Shown: positions 8,858-17,255 of the stretch, piece by piece
How the letters are laid out: every line of letters starts with the position of its first letter
Position numbering within the stretch: the first letter of the stretch is position 1
DNA from: Porphyromonadaceae bacterium UBA7048
GTDB lineage: Bacteria > Bacteroidota > Bacteroidia > Bacteroidales > Muribaculaceae
Assembly: GCA_002493945.1 (NCBI GenBank)
Contig: DLAL01000062.1
Span: 1 to 64,000 of the forward strand
DNA: 64,000 nt
Direction: 5' to 3'
Notes under the pieces: generated by a model
Seen by the model: only the letters and a program-made list of their open reading frames with translations
Database searches by the model: none
Told to the model about the DNA's origin: nothing
Position numbers and translations under genes: made by a program

Positions 8858-9526
8858 TTATGCTTTTTTTGCGTAGTTCGATGCTATGCGCTGCACGGTG
8901 ATGCCCACGAAAGGATCGTCGTAAGCGTCGCCTATGGCAGCGAATTTCCACTCGCCGTTGCGGCGGTAGAGCTTGCCCATGATTAGGGCCTTCATGCCGG
9001 CGTACTTTGACTCGGCGGCCACGTTGTACGAAGCGAATACCTCGTTGACGCGCTGGGGCGTTCCTTCGAACATGCGGATCGACGCATATGGAATCTGCGA
9101 GAAGTCCTGCTGGCCGCACACGTTGAGGAAGAAGTAGATTTCCTGCACATCGGGGCTGACGCGGTTAAGGTCCACGGTGATGATTTCGTTGTCGAGGCCG
9201 TCGTCGCCGCCCTCGTCACCCTTCAGGTCGTCGCCCGTGTGGTGGAGCGCGCCGTCGCGTGTGTCGAGTTTGCCGGCCGGGAGTCCGCACTTGGCCAGAA
9301 GTTCCTTGCGGTAGAGAGGGGAGTAGATGTGGTCGCAGATATTGCCGTTGGTGTCGAATATCGCGCAGCTCAGGTCGAGGTCGACGTCCTCGGTCTTCTT
9401 GGAGAGCCCGAGGAATCCGCGCTTCTCGATAGCGCCCCAGTTGCAGCCCACGCAGAAGTGGACGAGTTTCGAACCATTGTTCTTCTCAAGGTTGATTCGC
9501 TGACCTTTTTCGAGTCTTATTGCCAT
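8858..9526 (-). CDS. TerD-family calcium-binding protein
   Basis: A 222-residue TerD/CABP domain protein. Typical motifs are present: DVDLDLS, then HHTGDDLKGD with a following acidic GGDD stretch, and the C-terminal YRRNGEWKFAAIGD. These acidic loops bind two Ca2+ ions in characterised TerD proteins. The N-terminal half carries an extra Cys-containing insert (HFCVGCNWG). It follows the first TerD gene by 6 bases. Cytosolic. The name tellurite resistance is historical; a stress or calcium role is likelier here. Confidence 0.9.
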   Translation of the reverse strand: MAIRLEKGQRINLEKNNGSKLVHFCVGCNWGAIEKRGFLGLSKKTEDVDLDLSCAIFDTNGNICDHIYSPLYRKELLAKCGLPAGKLDTRDGALHHTGDDLKGDEGGDDGLDNEIITVDLNRVSPDVQEIYFFLNVCGQQDFSQIPYASIRMFEGTPQRVNEVFASYNVAAESKYAGMKALIMGKLYRRNGEWKFAAIGDAYDDPFVGITVQRIASNYAKKA

Positions 9527-9532
9527 GACGGA

Positions 9533-10087
9533 TTATGCGTATTTGTTGACGAAGTATTCAAGACCGCCCTTGTAGCCGTTGCCCACGGCCTGGAATTTCC
9601 ATTCGCCGTTCTTGCGGTACATACGGCCGAATTCGACAGCTGTCTCTACGGAGAAGTCCTCCTCGAGGTCGTAGCGTGCTATCTCTTCGTTGGTGTCGGT
9701 GTTGTATATGCGGATGAAGCTGTTGCGGACCTGTCCGAAGTTCTGACGGCGGTTCTCGGCGTCGTGGATGGTCACGGTGAAGAGTATCTCGCTGATGCGC
9801 GGGTCGAGTTTCGACAGGTCCACGCTCAGAGTCTCGTCGTCGCCGTCGCTGTTGCCGCCGGTGAGGTCATCGCCTGACGACTTCACGGCGCCGTCGGGCG
9901 ACTCGGGATTGTTGTAGAACACGAAGAACTCGTCAGCGGGAATCTTGCCGTTCTCGCCGAGCATGAAAGCCGAGGCGTCGAGATCGAAGTCGAAGCCCGT
10001 GCTGTCATTGGGGTCCCATCCGAGGCCGACGCTCACGCGCTGGAGTCCCAGGCTCACGCGTCCGCCTTTTTGAAGATTGATTGCCAT
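9533..10087 (-). CDS. TerD-family calcium-binding protein, first gene of the operon
   Basis: A 184-residue protein of ordinary TerD length. Motifs in order: GLGWDPN, FDFDLDASAFML, SSGDDLTGGNSDGDDE (the acidic Ca2+ sites), and MYRKNGEWKFQAVG near the end. It is closer to canonical TerD/TerE than the next gene. As first gene it follows a leader of about 50 bases with a lone -7 box. No TerC, TerA or TerB gene is seen in the window, so this is a TerD-VWA-kinase variant rather than a classical ter cluster. Confidence 0.92.
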   Translation of the reverse strand: MAINLQKGGRVSLGLQRVSVGLGWDPNDSTGFDFDLDASAFMLGENGKIPADEFFVFYNNPESPDGAVKSSGDDLTGGNSDGDDETLSVDLSKLDPRISEILFTVTIHDAENRRQNFGQVRNSFIRIYNTDTNEEIARYDLEEDFSVETAVEFGRMYRKNGEWKFQAVGNGYKGGLEYFVNKYA

Positions 10088-10141
10088 AATATTAGAGTTA
10101 GAGGTTGTTTCTCTTGTTTCTTATTTTTATGTTGATTGTTG

Positions 10142-10149
10142 CAAAGGTA
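10142..10149 (-). promoter_or_regulatory. Probable -7 box of the Ter operon
   Basis: The minus strand reads TACCTTTG, a match to TAnnTTTG, about 55 bases upstream of the first TerD start. No TTTG stands 19-21 bases further upstream, unlike nearly every other promoter in the window. Transcription may therefore need an activator or be weak by default. Confidence 0.45.
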
Positions 10150-10309
10150 AACAAAAAATTCGGAAATAAAAGCGCTGTGTCAAAAAAAATAAGCCTCCGC
10201 CCGCAAGTCATGCTGATGCCTGTACGGCGATGTGATGAAATATCGGCATAAATTGGCAGGGGCAGCGAAAATAATGCTCCTTTATAGCAGAAATGTGCCC
10301 GAGATTGTT

Positions 10310-10317
10310 TAATTTTG
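10310..10317 (+). promoter_or_regulatory. Probable -7 box of the S9 peptidase operon
   Basis: TAATTTTG lies 25 bases before the chosen ATG at 10342. A convincing -33 box is not seen. The spacing implies a very short leader and argues against the TTG start at 10315, which lies within this box. Apart from this and the divergent Ter -7 box, nothing was recognised in 10088-10341. Confidence 0.45.
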
Positions 10318-10341
10318 TGGAATAATCCGAAAGATGATCTG

Positions 10342-12555
10342 ATGAAAATCCAATATACCTTTGCAATCCTGTTTCTCGTTTCCTGCTCTACTGCTTCGGC
10401 CGCTATCGGCGCTCAGCGCAGTCAGGCCGTGAAGGACCTTGCCGAGTACTGTGCTCCGGCTGCCACACCTGACCGCAGCAGTATCGTGTTCATGCCCGAC
10501 GGCGCAAGCTATGTCGAGCGCACCGCCGACGGCCGCGGCCTGATGGTGAAGGACCTGGCCGCGGGCAAGGATGTCGAGAAAATATTCGATACGGGCCATA
10601 CACGCGAGACCTCCATCACCGACTTCGAGGGCTACCGCCTCAGTCCCGACGCCTCGAAGATACTGCTGTGGCGCGAGTCTAAGCCCGTCTACCGCCGCTC
10701 GTTCACTGCCGAGTACTACGTCTATGAGGTGCGCTCGCGCCTGCTGCGGCCGCTCTCCAAGGAGCATCAGCGCCAGCAGGAGCCGGTGTTCTCGCCCGAC
10801 TCGCGCATGGTGGCCTTCGTGGTTGACAACAATATCTACGCCGCCAAGCTCGACTACGGCACCGAAGTGGCTGTCACCGACGACGGCTGTGCCGGACGCA
10901 TCATCAACGGCGCCACCGACTGGACCTACGAGGAGGAGTTCAGCGTCACTTCGCTCATGGCATGGGCGCCTGACAACAGCACCCTCTGCTACGTGCGCTT
11001 CGACGAGAGCGAGGTGCCGATGTACACCATGCCCGTGTATGCCGGCACGTGCATGCCGCAGGAGCAGTACGAGTATTATCCCGGCGTGATGTCGTACAAA
11101 TATCCCGTGGCCGGACAGCCCAATTCGTCCGTGTCGCTCCACAGCTACGACGTGCAGACGCGCAAGACCAAGCGCCTCGACATACCCGGCTCCGCCGCTT
11201 ACTATATCCCGCGCATAGCCTATGGCGCCGAGCCCACGCAGCTGATGGTGTCGACCCTCAACCGCGACCAGAACCGCTTCGAACTCTTCGTGGCCAATCC
11301 GCAGTCGACCGTGGCGCGGTCGGTCTACACCGATGAGTCGAAGGCGTGGATTGATACCGAGGTATATTCGACCCTGTCGTACAACAAGACCGGATTCGTG
11401 GTGGCGTCGTCGCGCAGCGGCTACACGCGCTACAGCCAGTATACCTACGCAGGCTCGAAGGTGCTCGACATATCGCAGCCCGACTGCGACGCCACCGACT
11501 ACTACGGCAGCGACGCCGCCGGCAACCACTACTGGCAGGCCGCCGCTCCGCGCCCCATGGACCGCACTGTCTACCGCATCGACCGCAAGGGAGTCCGCAC
11601 GGCCGTCAGCACAGAGAGCGGCACGTCGTCGGCAGTATTCGCGCCGCAGTGCGCGGCCATGCTGCTGACCCATAGCTCGGTAGACAAAGTGCCCGTCACC
11701 ACCCTCTGCAAGGCCGACGGCAAGACCATCCGCACCGTGGTCGACAATAAGAAACTTGCCGACCATGTGGCCTCCCTGCCGCGCGTGACCAAGGAATTCG
11801 TCAAGGTGCCCGGCGACGGCGGACTCGAGTTCAACGGCTACATCGTCAAGCCTGCCGACTTCGACCCCTCGCGCCGCTATCCGGTCATCATGAGCCAGTA
11901 CAGCGGCCCCGGTTCGCAGCAGGTGCTCGACCGCTGGACTCTCGACTGGGAGCAGTACTTCGCGGCCAAAGGCTTTATCGTCGTATGCGTCGACGGACGC
12001 GGCACGGGCGGACGCGGCACCGACTTCCGCTATGCAGTGTACAAGAACCTCGGCCACTACGAGACCATCGACCAGCTCGCCGCTGCGCGCTATGCCGCAT
12101 CGCTTCCCTACGCCGACCCCTCGCGCATAGGCATATACGGCTGGAGCTACGGCGGCTATCAGTCGCTCATGTGCGCTTCGGCCGACGGCAGCCCCTATGC
12201 CGCCGCCGTGGCTGTGGCTCCCGTCACCGACTGGCGCTTCTACGACACCGTCTACACCGAGCGCTACATGCTCACCCCCCAGCAGAACGAGCAGGGCTAC
12301 AATGATGCATCCGCGCTCAACCGCGCCCTCCATCTGGCGTGCCCGCTTCTGATTATGTACGGCACGGCCGACGACAACGTCCATCCTGCCAACTCTCTCC
12401 AGTATGTCTCCACGCTTCAGAGCGCCGGCATACTCTGCGACATGCTCGTATTCCCGCAGATGAATCACTCCATCAACGGCTGCAACGCACGTCAGGCTGT
12501 CTATGGCCGTATGTTCAATTTCTTCGCCGATAAACTGAAAAACACACAGAAATGA
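10342..12555 (+). CDS. S9 family prolyl oligopeptidase, DPP IV-like
   Basis: A 737-residue exported serine peptidase, expected to release N-terminal X-Pro dipeptides. The N-terminus is a signal sequence, with LVSC at its end as a possible lipobox. Residues about 40-480 form the beta-propeller (DPPIV_N). The alpha/beta-hydrolase part carries GWSYGG with Ser602, GTADDN with Asp677 or Asp678, and NHS with His709. The DWTYEEEF segment near residue 195 matches the double-glutamate motif that binds the substrate amino terminus in DPP IV. I chose ATG 10342 over an upstream TTG. The stop overlaps the next gene by 4 bases. Confidence 0.92.
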   Translation: MKIQYTFAILFLVSCSTASAAIGAQRSQAVKDLAEYCAPAATPDRSSIVFMPDGASYVERTADGRGLMVKDLAAGKDVEKIFDTGHTRETSITDFEGYRLSPDASKILLWRESKPVYRRSFTAEYYVYEVRSRLLRPLSKEHQRQQEPVFSPDSRMVAFVVDNNIYAAKLDYGTEVAVTDDGCAGRIINGATDWTYEEEFSVTSLMAWAPDNSTLCYVRFDESEVPMYTMPVYAGTCMPQEQYEYYPGVMSYKYPVAGQPNSSVSLHSYDVQTRKTKRLDIPGSAAYYIPRIAYGAEPTQLMVSTLNRDQNRFELFVANPQSTVARSVYTDESKAWIDTEVYSTLSYNKTGFVVASSRSGYTRYSQYTYAGSKVLDISQPDCDATDYYGSDAAGNHYWQAAAPRPMDRTVYRIDRKGVRTAVSTESGTSSAVFAPQCAAMLLTHSSVDKVPVTTLCKADGKTIRTVVDNKKLADHVASLPRVTKEFVKVPGDGGLEFNGYIVKPADFDPSRRYPVIMSQYSGPGSQQVLDRWTLDWEQYFAAKGFIVVCVDGRGTGGRGTDFRYAVYKNLGHYETIDQLAAARYAASLPYADPSRIGIYGWSYGGYQSLMCASADGSPYAAAVAVAPVTDWRFYDTVYTERYMLTPQQNEQGYNDASALNRALHLACPLLIMYGTADDNVHPANSLQYVSTLQSAGILCDMLVFPQMNHSINGCNARQAVYGRMFNFFADKLKNTQK

Positions 12556-13898
12556 CAGATACGAACAAGGACGGGATGGGCGAACTCGCCCGTATCGAAT
12601 ACGTGCTCCGCGGACTGTGGCTCAACTGGGCCGCGGCTTTCGGTGCCATAACGCTGCCTCTGCTGATGGGCCTCTTCGTTCCGCGCATATGGCTGCCCTT
12701 CATATGCCTGATCGCCGGCTACTTCATCTCAGCCAAGATGCGCAGAGACATCTCGTCGGGCATCAGCTCTTGCTCTATCCTGATGCGTGTGGCTGCCCGT
12801 GTGCTTCTGCTCTCGGCTGCCGCCATGTTTGTGGTGGTCATCCTGTGCACGGACTGGCTCGTCCCGACCGTCATCCATCTCGACCTGTACAACAGCGAGA
12901 TACCCTTCGTCACCTGTCTGGTCATATTCCCCATCGTGGCCCTGTGCAGCTCCCTGTCGCTCCTCTTCGGCCTCGGCACCCGCGGCGCACGCGACTCACA
13001 GCGCCGCAACGGACTCTATGCCGGCGACAGCATCGTGGCCACGCTCTACTACCGCGACTCCAAGTATCAGCTCACCGTCCTCCTATTCCTCTCGCTCTCG
13101 CTCGGCGCAGTAGAGTACTGGTACTATTTCGCACGCTACATCAACACCGACCTCAATAATCCCGACCGGTTCTTCTTCAACTATCTGCCTATCACCGTCT
13201 ACGTCCTGTCGCTCCTCTTCATGACGGCGCGCTACCGATCGCTGATGGCCATCTACACCTCCTTCGAGGCTCTCAATCCGTCGCATGTGGGATCGACCAT
13301 CGTACGTTTCCTCATATTCCGCGACAACGACCTGCTGCTCCGTCAGCTCGAATCCGGTCTGTGGGACACTCCGGCCGAGACTGTCGTAGGCCGCTGCCGC
13401 GCTGTGCCCGAGCATCAGGCCGAGCAGCTCTTCCATGACATCACAGGCATAGAAAACGCCACATTCCGCTACTGCTACACCAATGACGGCTTCGCACGCG
13501 GCTCCAATATGGTTCACTATGCCGTGTTCACGGTCGACAAGGACATCCCGGCATCGCTGTCGGAGAACTGTACCTTCTTCAACGCGTATATGCTCGACTC
13601 GGCTCTGAGATTCAATTCGCTGTCGCCCACGCTGGCCAACGAGCTCTACCGCATCCACACCATCACCATGGCATGGAAGACCTACGACCGCCGCGGACGC
13701 CGCCTCTATCCGGTCAAAAACTACCGCCCGACATTCCGCTTCGCCGACCTCTCGCACTGGAAGGTGGACTACGACGACGCATCATGGTTCGACGTGGCAG
13801 CCAACAATGAGGACCGCCCCTTCTTCCACACACGTCGTCTCTGGAACCGCATCACGGGCATCTTCACCCGGAGCGAAAAGACCGAAACCGACCGATGA
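12552..13898 (+). CDS. Unknown polytopic membrane protein
   Basis: Not recognised. It encodes 448 residues. Hydrophobic stretches near 20-60 (two), 75-100, 105-135, 170-195 and 205-225 suggest about six membrane segments, all in the first half. The second half (about 230-448) is soluble and charged, with strings such as WKTYDRRGRRLYPVKNY, and ends in a basic tail. It overlaps both the peptidase gene before it and miaA after it by 4 bases, so translation is probably coupled. No catalytic motif could be picked out. Confidence 0.7.
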   Translation: MTDTNKDGMGELARIEYVLRGLWLNWAAAFGAITLPLLMGLFVPRIWLPFICLIAGYFISAKMRRDISSGISSCSILMRVAARVLLLSAAAMFVVVILCTDWLVPTVIHLDLYNSEIPFVTCLVIFPIVALCSSLSLLFGLGTRGARDSQRRNGLYAGDSIVATLYYRDSKYQLTVLLFLSLSLGAVEYWYYFARYINTDLNNPDRFFFNYLPITVYVLSLLFMTARYRSLMAIYTSFEALNPSHVGSTIVRFLIFRDNDLLLRQLESGLWDTPAETVVGRCRAVPEHQAEQLFHDITGIENATFRYCYTNDGFARGSNMVHYAVFTVDKDIPASLSENCTFFNAYMLDSALRFNSLSPTLANELYRIHTITMAWKTYDRRGRRLYPVKNYRPTFRFADLSHWKVDYDDASWFDVAANNEDRPFFHTRRLWNRITGIFTRSEKTETDR

Positions 13899-14836
13899 TG
13901 TCAGCCTTCAGTCCCGATACGCTGCCTGTCATAGCTGTCGTCGGTCCTACGGCCTGCGGCAAGACACGGCGCGGTGTGGCCATGGCCCGTCACTTCGGAG
14001 GCGAGATAGTCAGCGCCGACTCACGGCAGGTGTACACCGGCATGGACGTGGGCACGGGCAAGGACCTGGCCGACTACGGCGACGTGCCCTATCATCTGAT
14101 TGACGTTGCTCCGGCAGGGACGAAGTATAATCTCTACAAATATCTCCGCGACGCCCGTCGCGCCGTCGCCGACATACGCGCGCGCCACCGCCTCCCAGTC
14201 GTCGTGGGCGGTACGGGCATGTACGTCGAGAATCTGCTTAAAGGCACCGTTCTGCCCGAGGTGCCCGAGAATCCGGAGCTGCGCCGCAGTCTCGAGGGGC
14301 TGTCGCTCGACGAGCTTGCTGCGATTCTCGCGCGGACCAAGTCGCTGCACAACACCACCGACATCGACACCGTCCAGCGTGCCGTCCGTGCCATCGAGAT
14401 AGAGCAGTTCTATCTCGACAATCCCGAGGCCGCCGAGGCTGCCCGGGCACCGCAGACGCCCCTCGACGCCTTGATTGTCTGTGTGGACATCCCCCGTGAA
14501 GAGCGCCGCCGTCTCATCTCGGAGCGTATGCGCCGCCGCTTCGACAGCGAGAACATGCTCGACGAAGTGCGCCGGCTCATCGACAGCGGTGTCGATCCCG
14601 AAGCCCTTATTTACTACGGACTTGAGTACAAATTCCTCACCCTTCACCTGCTCGGCCGCCTTTCGCGCGCGGAGATGGAGGAGCAGCTCGAGACTGCCAT
14701 CCATCAGTTCGCCAAGCGGCAGATGACATGGTTCCGCGGCATGGAGCGCCGCGGATTCACCCTCCACAATATCTCCTGGAATCTCAGTGACGACGACTTC
14801 ATAGCCGAGGTCGAGCGACTGCTGGCAAATGCCTGA
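13895..14836 (+). CDS. miaA: tRNA dimethylallyltransferase
   Basis: A 313-residue enzyme that adds a dimethylallyl group to A37 of tRNAs reading UNN codons, the first step to ms2i6A. The P-loop GPTACGKT is at about residues 14-21, followed by the family motif DSRQVYTGMDVGTGKD near 45-60, the segment VVGGTGMYVENL near 108, and a C-terminal QMTWFRG segment. Length is normal. The preceding gene's stop overlaps its start by 4 bases. Cytosolic. Confidence 0.96.
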   Translation: MMSAFSPDTLPVIAVVGPTACGKTRRGVAMARHFGGEIVSADSRQVYTGMDVGTGKDLADYGDVPYHLIDVAPAGTKYNLYKYLRDARRAVADIRARHRLPVVVGGTGMYVENLLKGTVLPEVPENPELRRSLEGLSLDELAAILARTKSLHNTTDIDTVQRAVRAIEIEQFYLDNPEAAEAARAPQTPLDALIVCVDIPREERRRLISERMRRRFDSENMLDEVRRLIDSGVDPEALIYYGLEYKFLTLHLLGRLSRAEMEEQLETAIHQFAKRQMTWFRGMERRGFTLHNISWNLSDDDFIAEVERLLANA

Positions 14837-14839
14837 CCG

Positions 14840-15766
14840 ATGGGGTGGTTCACGGAGATACGTCGGTTGTTCGCTTTGCCGCTACTTCTTTGCGCTGTCG
14901 GCGCTGTAGCAGCGGCTCCCGAGGGCGCCATGCTTCCGGCTCCGCTGCACACGGTCGAGTACGACCTGCGCCTGCGTCCGTCGGCCAACCGCGAGGCGCG
15001 TGTCACCGTCTTCTGGAATTTCCGTGATTCATCCGACTACACGGCCGTTACATACCGCATCCCGCCATTGGCGGCCTCTGCCGCCGCTTCAGGCTTCGAC
15101 TGCCGCTACGAAGTGCGGCGCGTCACGGCAGGCAGCGACAGCATCGTCGGCAGCGGCACCTTCACCGCCTCGTACTCCGACGGCTCCGAAATCGGCTTCT
15201 CGGCCATACTCCGTGCCGACGCCGTTTCGGCAGGCATGGCCTTCGGCACCGACCGCGTCACGCACACCGTGGCCGTTCCCTTCGATATGCGCACACCGGG
15301 TCTTATCGGCTATACCTCCACCGTCGAGCTGCGCGAACTCCGCAACGACGTGTACTACACCACCGTGCCGCAGCCTGAGTACACGCCCTTCGCCGGCACT
15401 GATTCCCTGATGCGCCACCTCGAGGCCTCCGTCGACGGTGTCGAAGGTCTGTGGCAATACCTCGACCGAGACACCGACCCGGCTCTTGCCGTGCCTGCTG
15501 CGCGCTATCGCTTCGCCACCGTCGCCGAAGACGGCGGCACCTACGCCATAGTCCTTCTTGACCCCGTCGGACAATTCGCCCCCTTGCAGATAAAGGGACG
15601 ACTCACACCCACCCCCTTTCAGGGGCACTACAATCTATATTGGCTCGACGCCGCCGGTCTCCCCGTCGATGCCGAGAACAGCGCTACCCTCGAGCTGCAG
15701 GGCACCGTCCTCCGCCTCAGCTTCCCCCTCCTCAAGTCCACCCTGCGGTATATGAGGGAGAAGTGA
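14840..15766 (+). CDS. Unknown exported protein
   Basis: A 308-residue protein not recognised by family. Residues about 8-27 form a signal peptide with an AAA-type cleavage site. The rest is beta-rich, with regularly spaced strands and the segments YDLRLRPS, VTVFWNFRDSSDY and HYNLYWLDA, and no cysteine cluster or catalytic motif. It begins 3 bases after the miaA stop and ends the operon. A periplasmic or surface location is likely; function unknown. Confidence 0.7.
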   Translation: MGWFTEIRRLFALPLLLCAVGAVAAAPEGAMLPAPLHTVEYDLRLRPSANREARVTVFWNFRDSSDYTAVTYRIPPLAASAAASGFDCRYEVRRVTAGSDSIVGSGTFTASYSDGSEIGFSAILRADAVSAGMAFGTDRVTHTVAVPFDMRTPGLIGYTSTVELRELRNDVYYTTVPQPEYTPFAGTDSLMRHLEASVDGVEGLWQYLDRDTDPALAVPAARYRFATVAEDGGTYAIVLLDPVGQFAPLQIKGRLTPTPFQGHYNLYWLDAAGLPVDAENSATLELQGTVLRLSFPLLKSTLRYMREK

Positions 15767-15804
15767 CATTCCGATATTATTATTCGATAAATTATTTGGA
15801 TTAA

Positions 15805-16558
15805 ATGGCAATTATACCTAAATATAATCTATACATCGATGAATGTGGAGACCATTGTCTTGTGTCCTATGACAGGAACTTTCCGATATTCACACTTTGC
15901 GGAATATTGGTGCCGGTTAAAAGGATTAATGTATTTCAAGAGGCTGTGGACAATCTCAAGATGGAATTTTGGCAGACGACGGATGTAATACTTCATTCCA
16001 GGGATATCAGGAAATGCGAAAAGCAGTTTAAGGTTTTGTTTGATAATGAAATAAAGCAACGCTTTTATTCAAGGGTGGATGAACTGTTGGGAATGCGGGA
16101 GCTTTATGTGATAGTCTGTTGTTCAGTGCTGAAGGAGGACTGTATAGAAAAACATGGCGTTAATGCGGACGTCTATGGAACGGCTTTAAAATATGTGTTG
16201 CAACGTAGTATCTTTTGTGTAGATGATATTGATAGAAATGGTGGTAAAATCAATATTATAGTGGAGAAACGAGGCAAACGGGAAGATGCTGCGTTGACGG
16301 CATATTATAATAGGCTGAGAGTAACCGGAATGCATTATGTAAGTCGCGAGAGGCTTGCGGCTCATATTGAACATTTCGGGTTCAGAGATAAAAAAAGAGA
16401 ATGTGTTCGGGCTACAGATTGCGGATTTGATAGCATATCCGATTTCTCGCTATGTGCTTGCTCCTGAAGAATTTAATCCTGCGTTTGAGATTGTACGTCC
16501 GAATATCTTTGTCGCAGACGGGAATTTGTTGGGATTGAAGATTTTTCCGGATAAATGA
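15805..16558 (+). pseudogene. DUF3800 protein gene interrupted by a +1 frameshift
   Basis: The first part (15805-16467 frame) begins with the DUF3800 signature YIDECGDH and continues with LHSRDIRK. After a run of seven A (16391-16397) that frame turns into unrelated sequence and stops. The +1 frame carries on with the expected C-terminal motif LQIADLIAYPISR and ends at 16558. Removing one A restores one protein of about 250 residues. DUF3800 proteins have an RNase H-like fold and are often linked to mobile elements or defence. The gene is clearly richer in A+T than its neighbours, suggesting transfer. A sequencing error in the homopolymer, phase variation or true decay cannot be told apart here. 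Confidence 0.8.
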
Positions 16559-16665
16559 AAAAAGAGTTCTCATCTGAGAACTCTTTCCGACCGGGGATAC
16601 CCCAGCCCCTAAAATCGTTGCTATCGCACTCGAAGTATTTCTTTGAGGGGAAACTACCCGTTTAG
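16554..16665 (-). ncRNA. Candidate small RNA of about 105 bases
   Basis: A good promoter (16671-16701) starts a minus-strand transcript at about 16665. It ends in a textbook intrinsic terminator: an 11-base perfect stem (16561-16571 with 16576-16586), tetraloop, then seven T. Between them are short pairings: CCCCU with AGGGG enclosing a hairpin UGC-GAUA-GCA, then GGGG-UAU-CCCC. No coding frame of note lies inside. It does not match tmRNA, SRP RNA or RNase P RNA motifs that I know. The terminator may also serve the DUF3800 gene from the other side. Confidence 0.55.
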
Positions 16666-16670
16666 TAATG

Positions 16671-16701
16671 CAAAGTTAGTAAATAATACATTACTATCAA
16701 A
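16671..16701 (-). promoter_or_regulatory. Promoter of the candidate small RNA
   Basis: TTTG (16698-16701, in a TTTTTG run) is followed after 19 bases by TAACTTTG (16671-16678) on the minus strand. The only thing downstream before a terminator is the 105-base candidate RNA. Confidence 0.6.
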
Positions 16702-16751
16702 AATATAACGATATTTTCCGCAAAAAAGATTTACTCCCCAGCTCCCTACAA

Positions 16752-16789
16752 AAAATTAAGGGGTCATTCGCATCGGCGAACGACCTCTT
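16752..16789 (-). terminator. Terminator of the Ala-rich lipoprotein gene
   Basis: Arms GGTCGTTCGC and GCGAATGACC (16762-16785, one mismatch, extended by AAAG/CTT pairs) are followed on the minus strand by TTAATTTTTT. It closes the lipoprotein transcript before the small-RNA promoter. Confidence 0.7.
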
Positions 16790-16802
16790 TAGCTTCTAAT
16801 AG

Positions 16803-16826
16803 AATGTTCCCTGTGGAGGGAACATT
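16803..16826. other. Perfect 10-base hairpin after the lipoprotein gene
   Basis: AATGTTCCCT and AGGGAACATT form a perfect 10-bp stem with a 4-base loop. It sits 20 bases past the stop codon and has no T run, so it may protect the 3' end of the mRNA rather than terminate it. Confidence 0.5.
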
Positions 16827-16846
16827 ATGTCAGTGTTGTCGGCTGA

Positions 16847-17068
16847 TTAGTTGTTAGCAGCGGGAGCTTCAACAACTTCGGCAGCAGCAGCAACTACAGT
16901 GTCAGCGGCAGCAGCGGTGGTGTCAACAACTTCAGCAGCAGCTTCTTCAACTACAGCTTCAACGGGTGCAGCTTCTTCAGCGGCAGCTTCCTGAGCAGCT
17001 TCTTTGTTACCACAAGCGAAGAACGACATGCTGAATACAACAGCAAGCATCAATACTAACTTTTTCAT
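16847..17068 (-). CDS. Small alanine-rich lipoprotein
   Basis: A 73-residue protein. MKKLVLMLAVVFSMSFFACGNKE is a lipoprotein signal with Cys19 as the predicted lipidation site. The mature 55 residues consist almost only of Ala, Glu, Val, Asp and Thr, very acidic and of low complexity, likely extended or helical. It has its own promoter and terminator, so it is a stand-alone, probably well-expressed gene. Function unknown; a structural or spacer role at the envelope is a guess. Confidence 0.8.
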   Translation of the reverse strand: MKKLVLMLAVVFSMSFFACGNKEAAQEAAAEEAAPVEAVVEEAAAEVVDTTAAAADTVVAAAAEVVEAPAANN

Positions 17069-17118
17069 TTTCGTTTTGATTTAGTAATAAAACAATTGTT
17101 TGCTTTTCAAAAACGGTA

Positions 17119-17149
17119 CAAAGGTAGAGCATATTTCGGAACTGACAAA
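17119..17149 (-). promoter_or_regulatory. Promoter of the Ala-rich lipoprotein
   Basis: Minus-strand TTTG (17146-17149), 19 bases, TACCTTTG (17119-17126); the start codon lies about 45 bases beyond the expected transcription start. Confidence 0.6.
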
Positions 17150-17255
17150 GAAAATGAGCGAAAAAAACACATTTTTAGGTTATTTTTAACACTTTGTCAA
17201 TTAAACCTATTGTAAGGTGTTGATTGTCAGCTCCGTTTTTCTATGCTCCTGCCGA

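Noticed and set aside
10309..12468. 719-codon minus-strand frame opposite the S9 peptidase
   Set aside because: The plus strand holds a complete peptidase with catalytic triad; the mirror frame shows no motif, signal or promoter.
16391..16397. Programmed -1 ribosomal frameshift at the A7 run
   Set aside because: The second half lies in the +1 frame, so a -1 slip would not join the two parts.
16554..16665. 6S RNA, tmRNA or SRP RNA identity for the small RNA
   Set aside because: It is too short for 6S and tmRNA, and the conserved GGAAGCAG-type SRP loop is absent.
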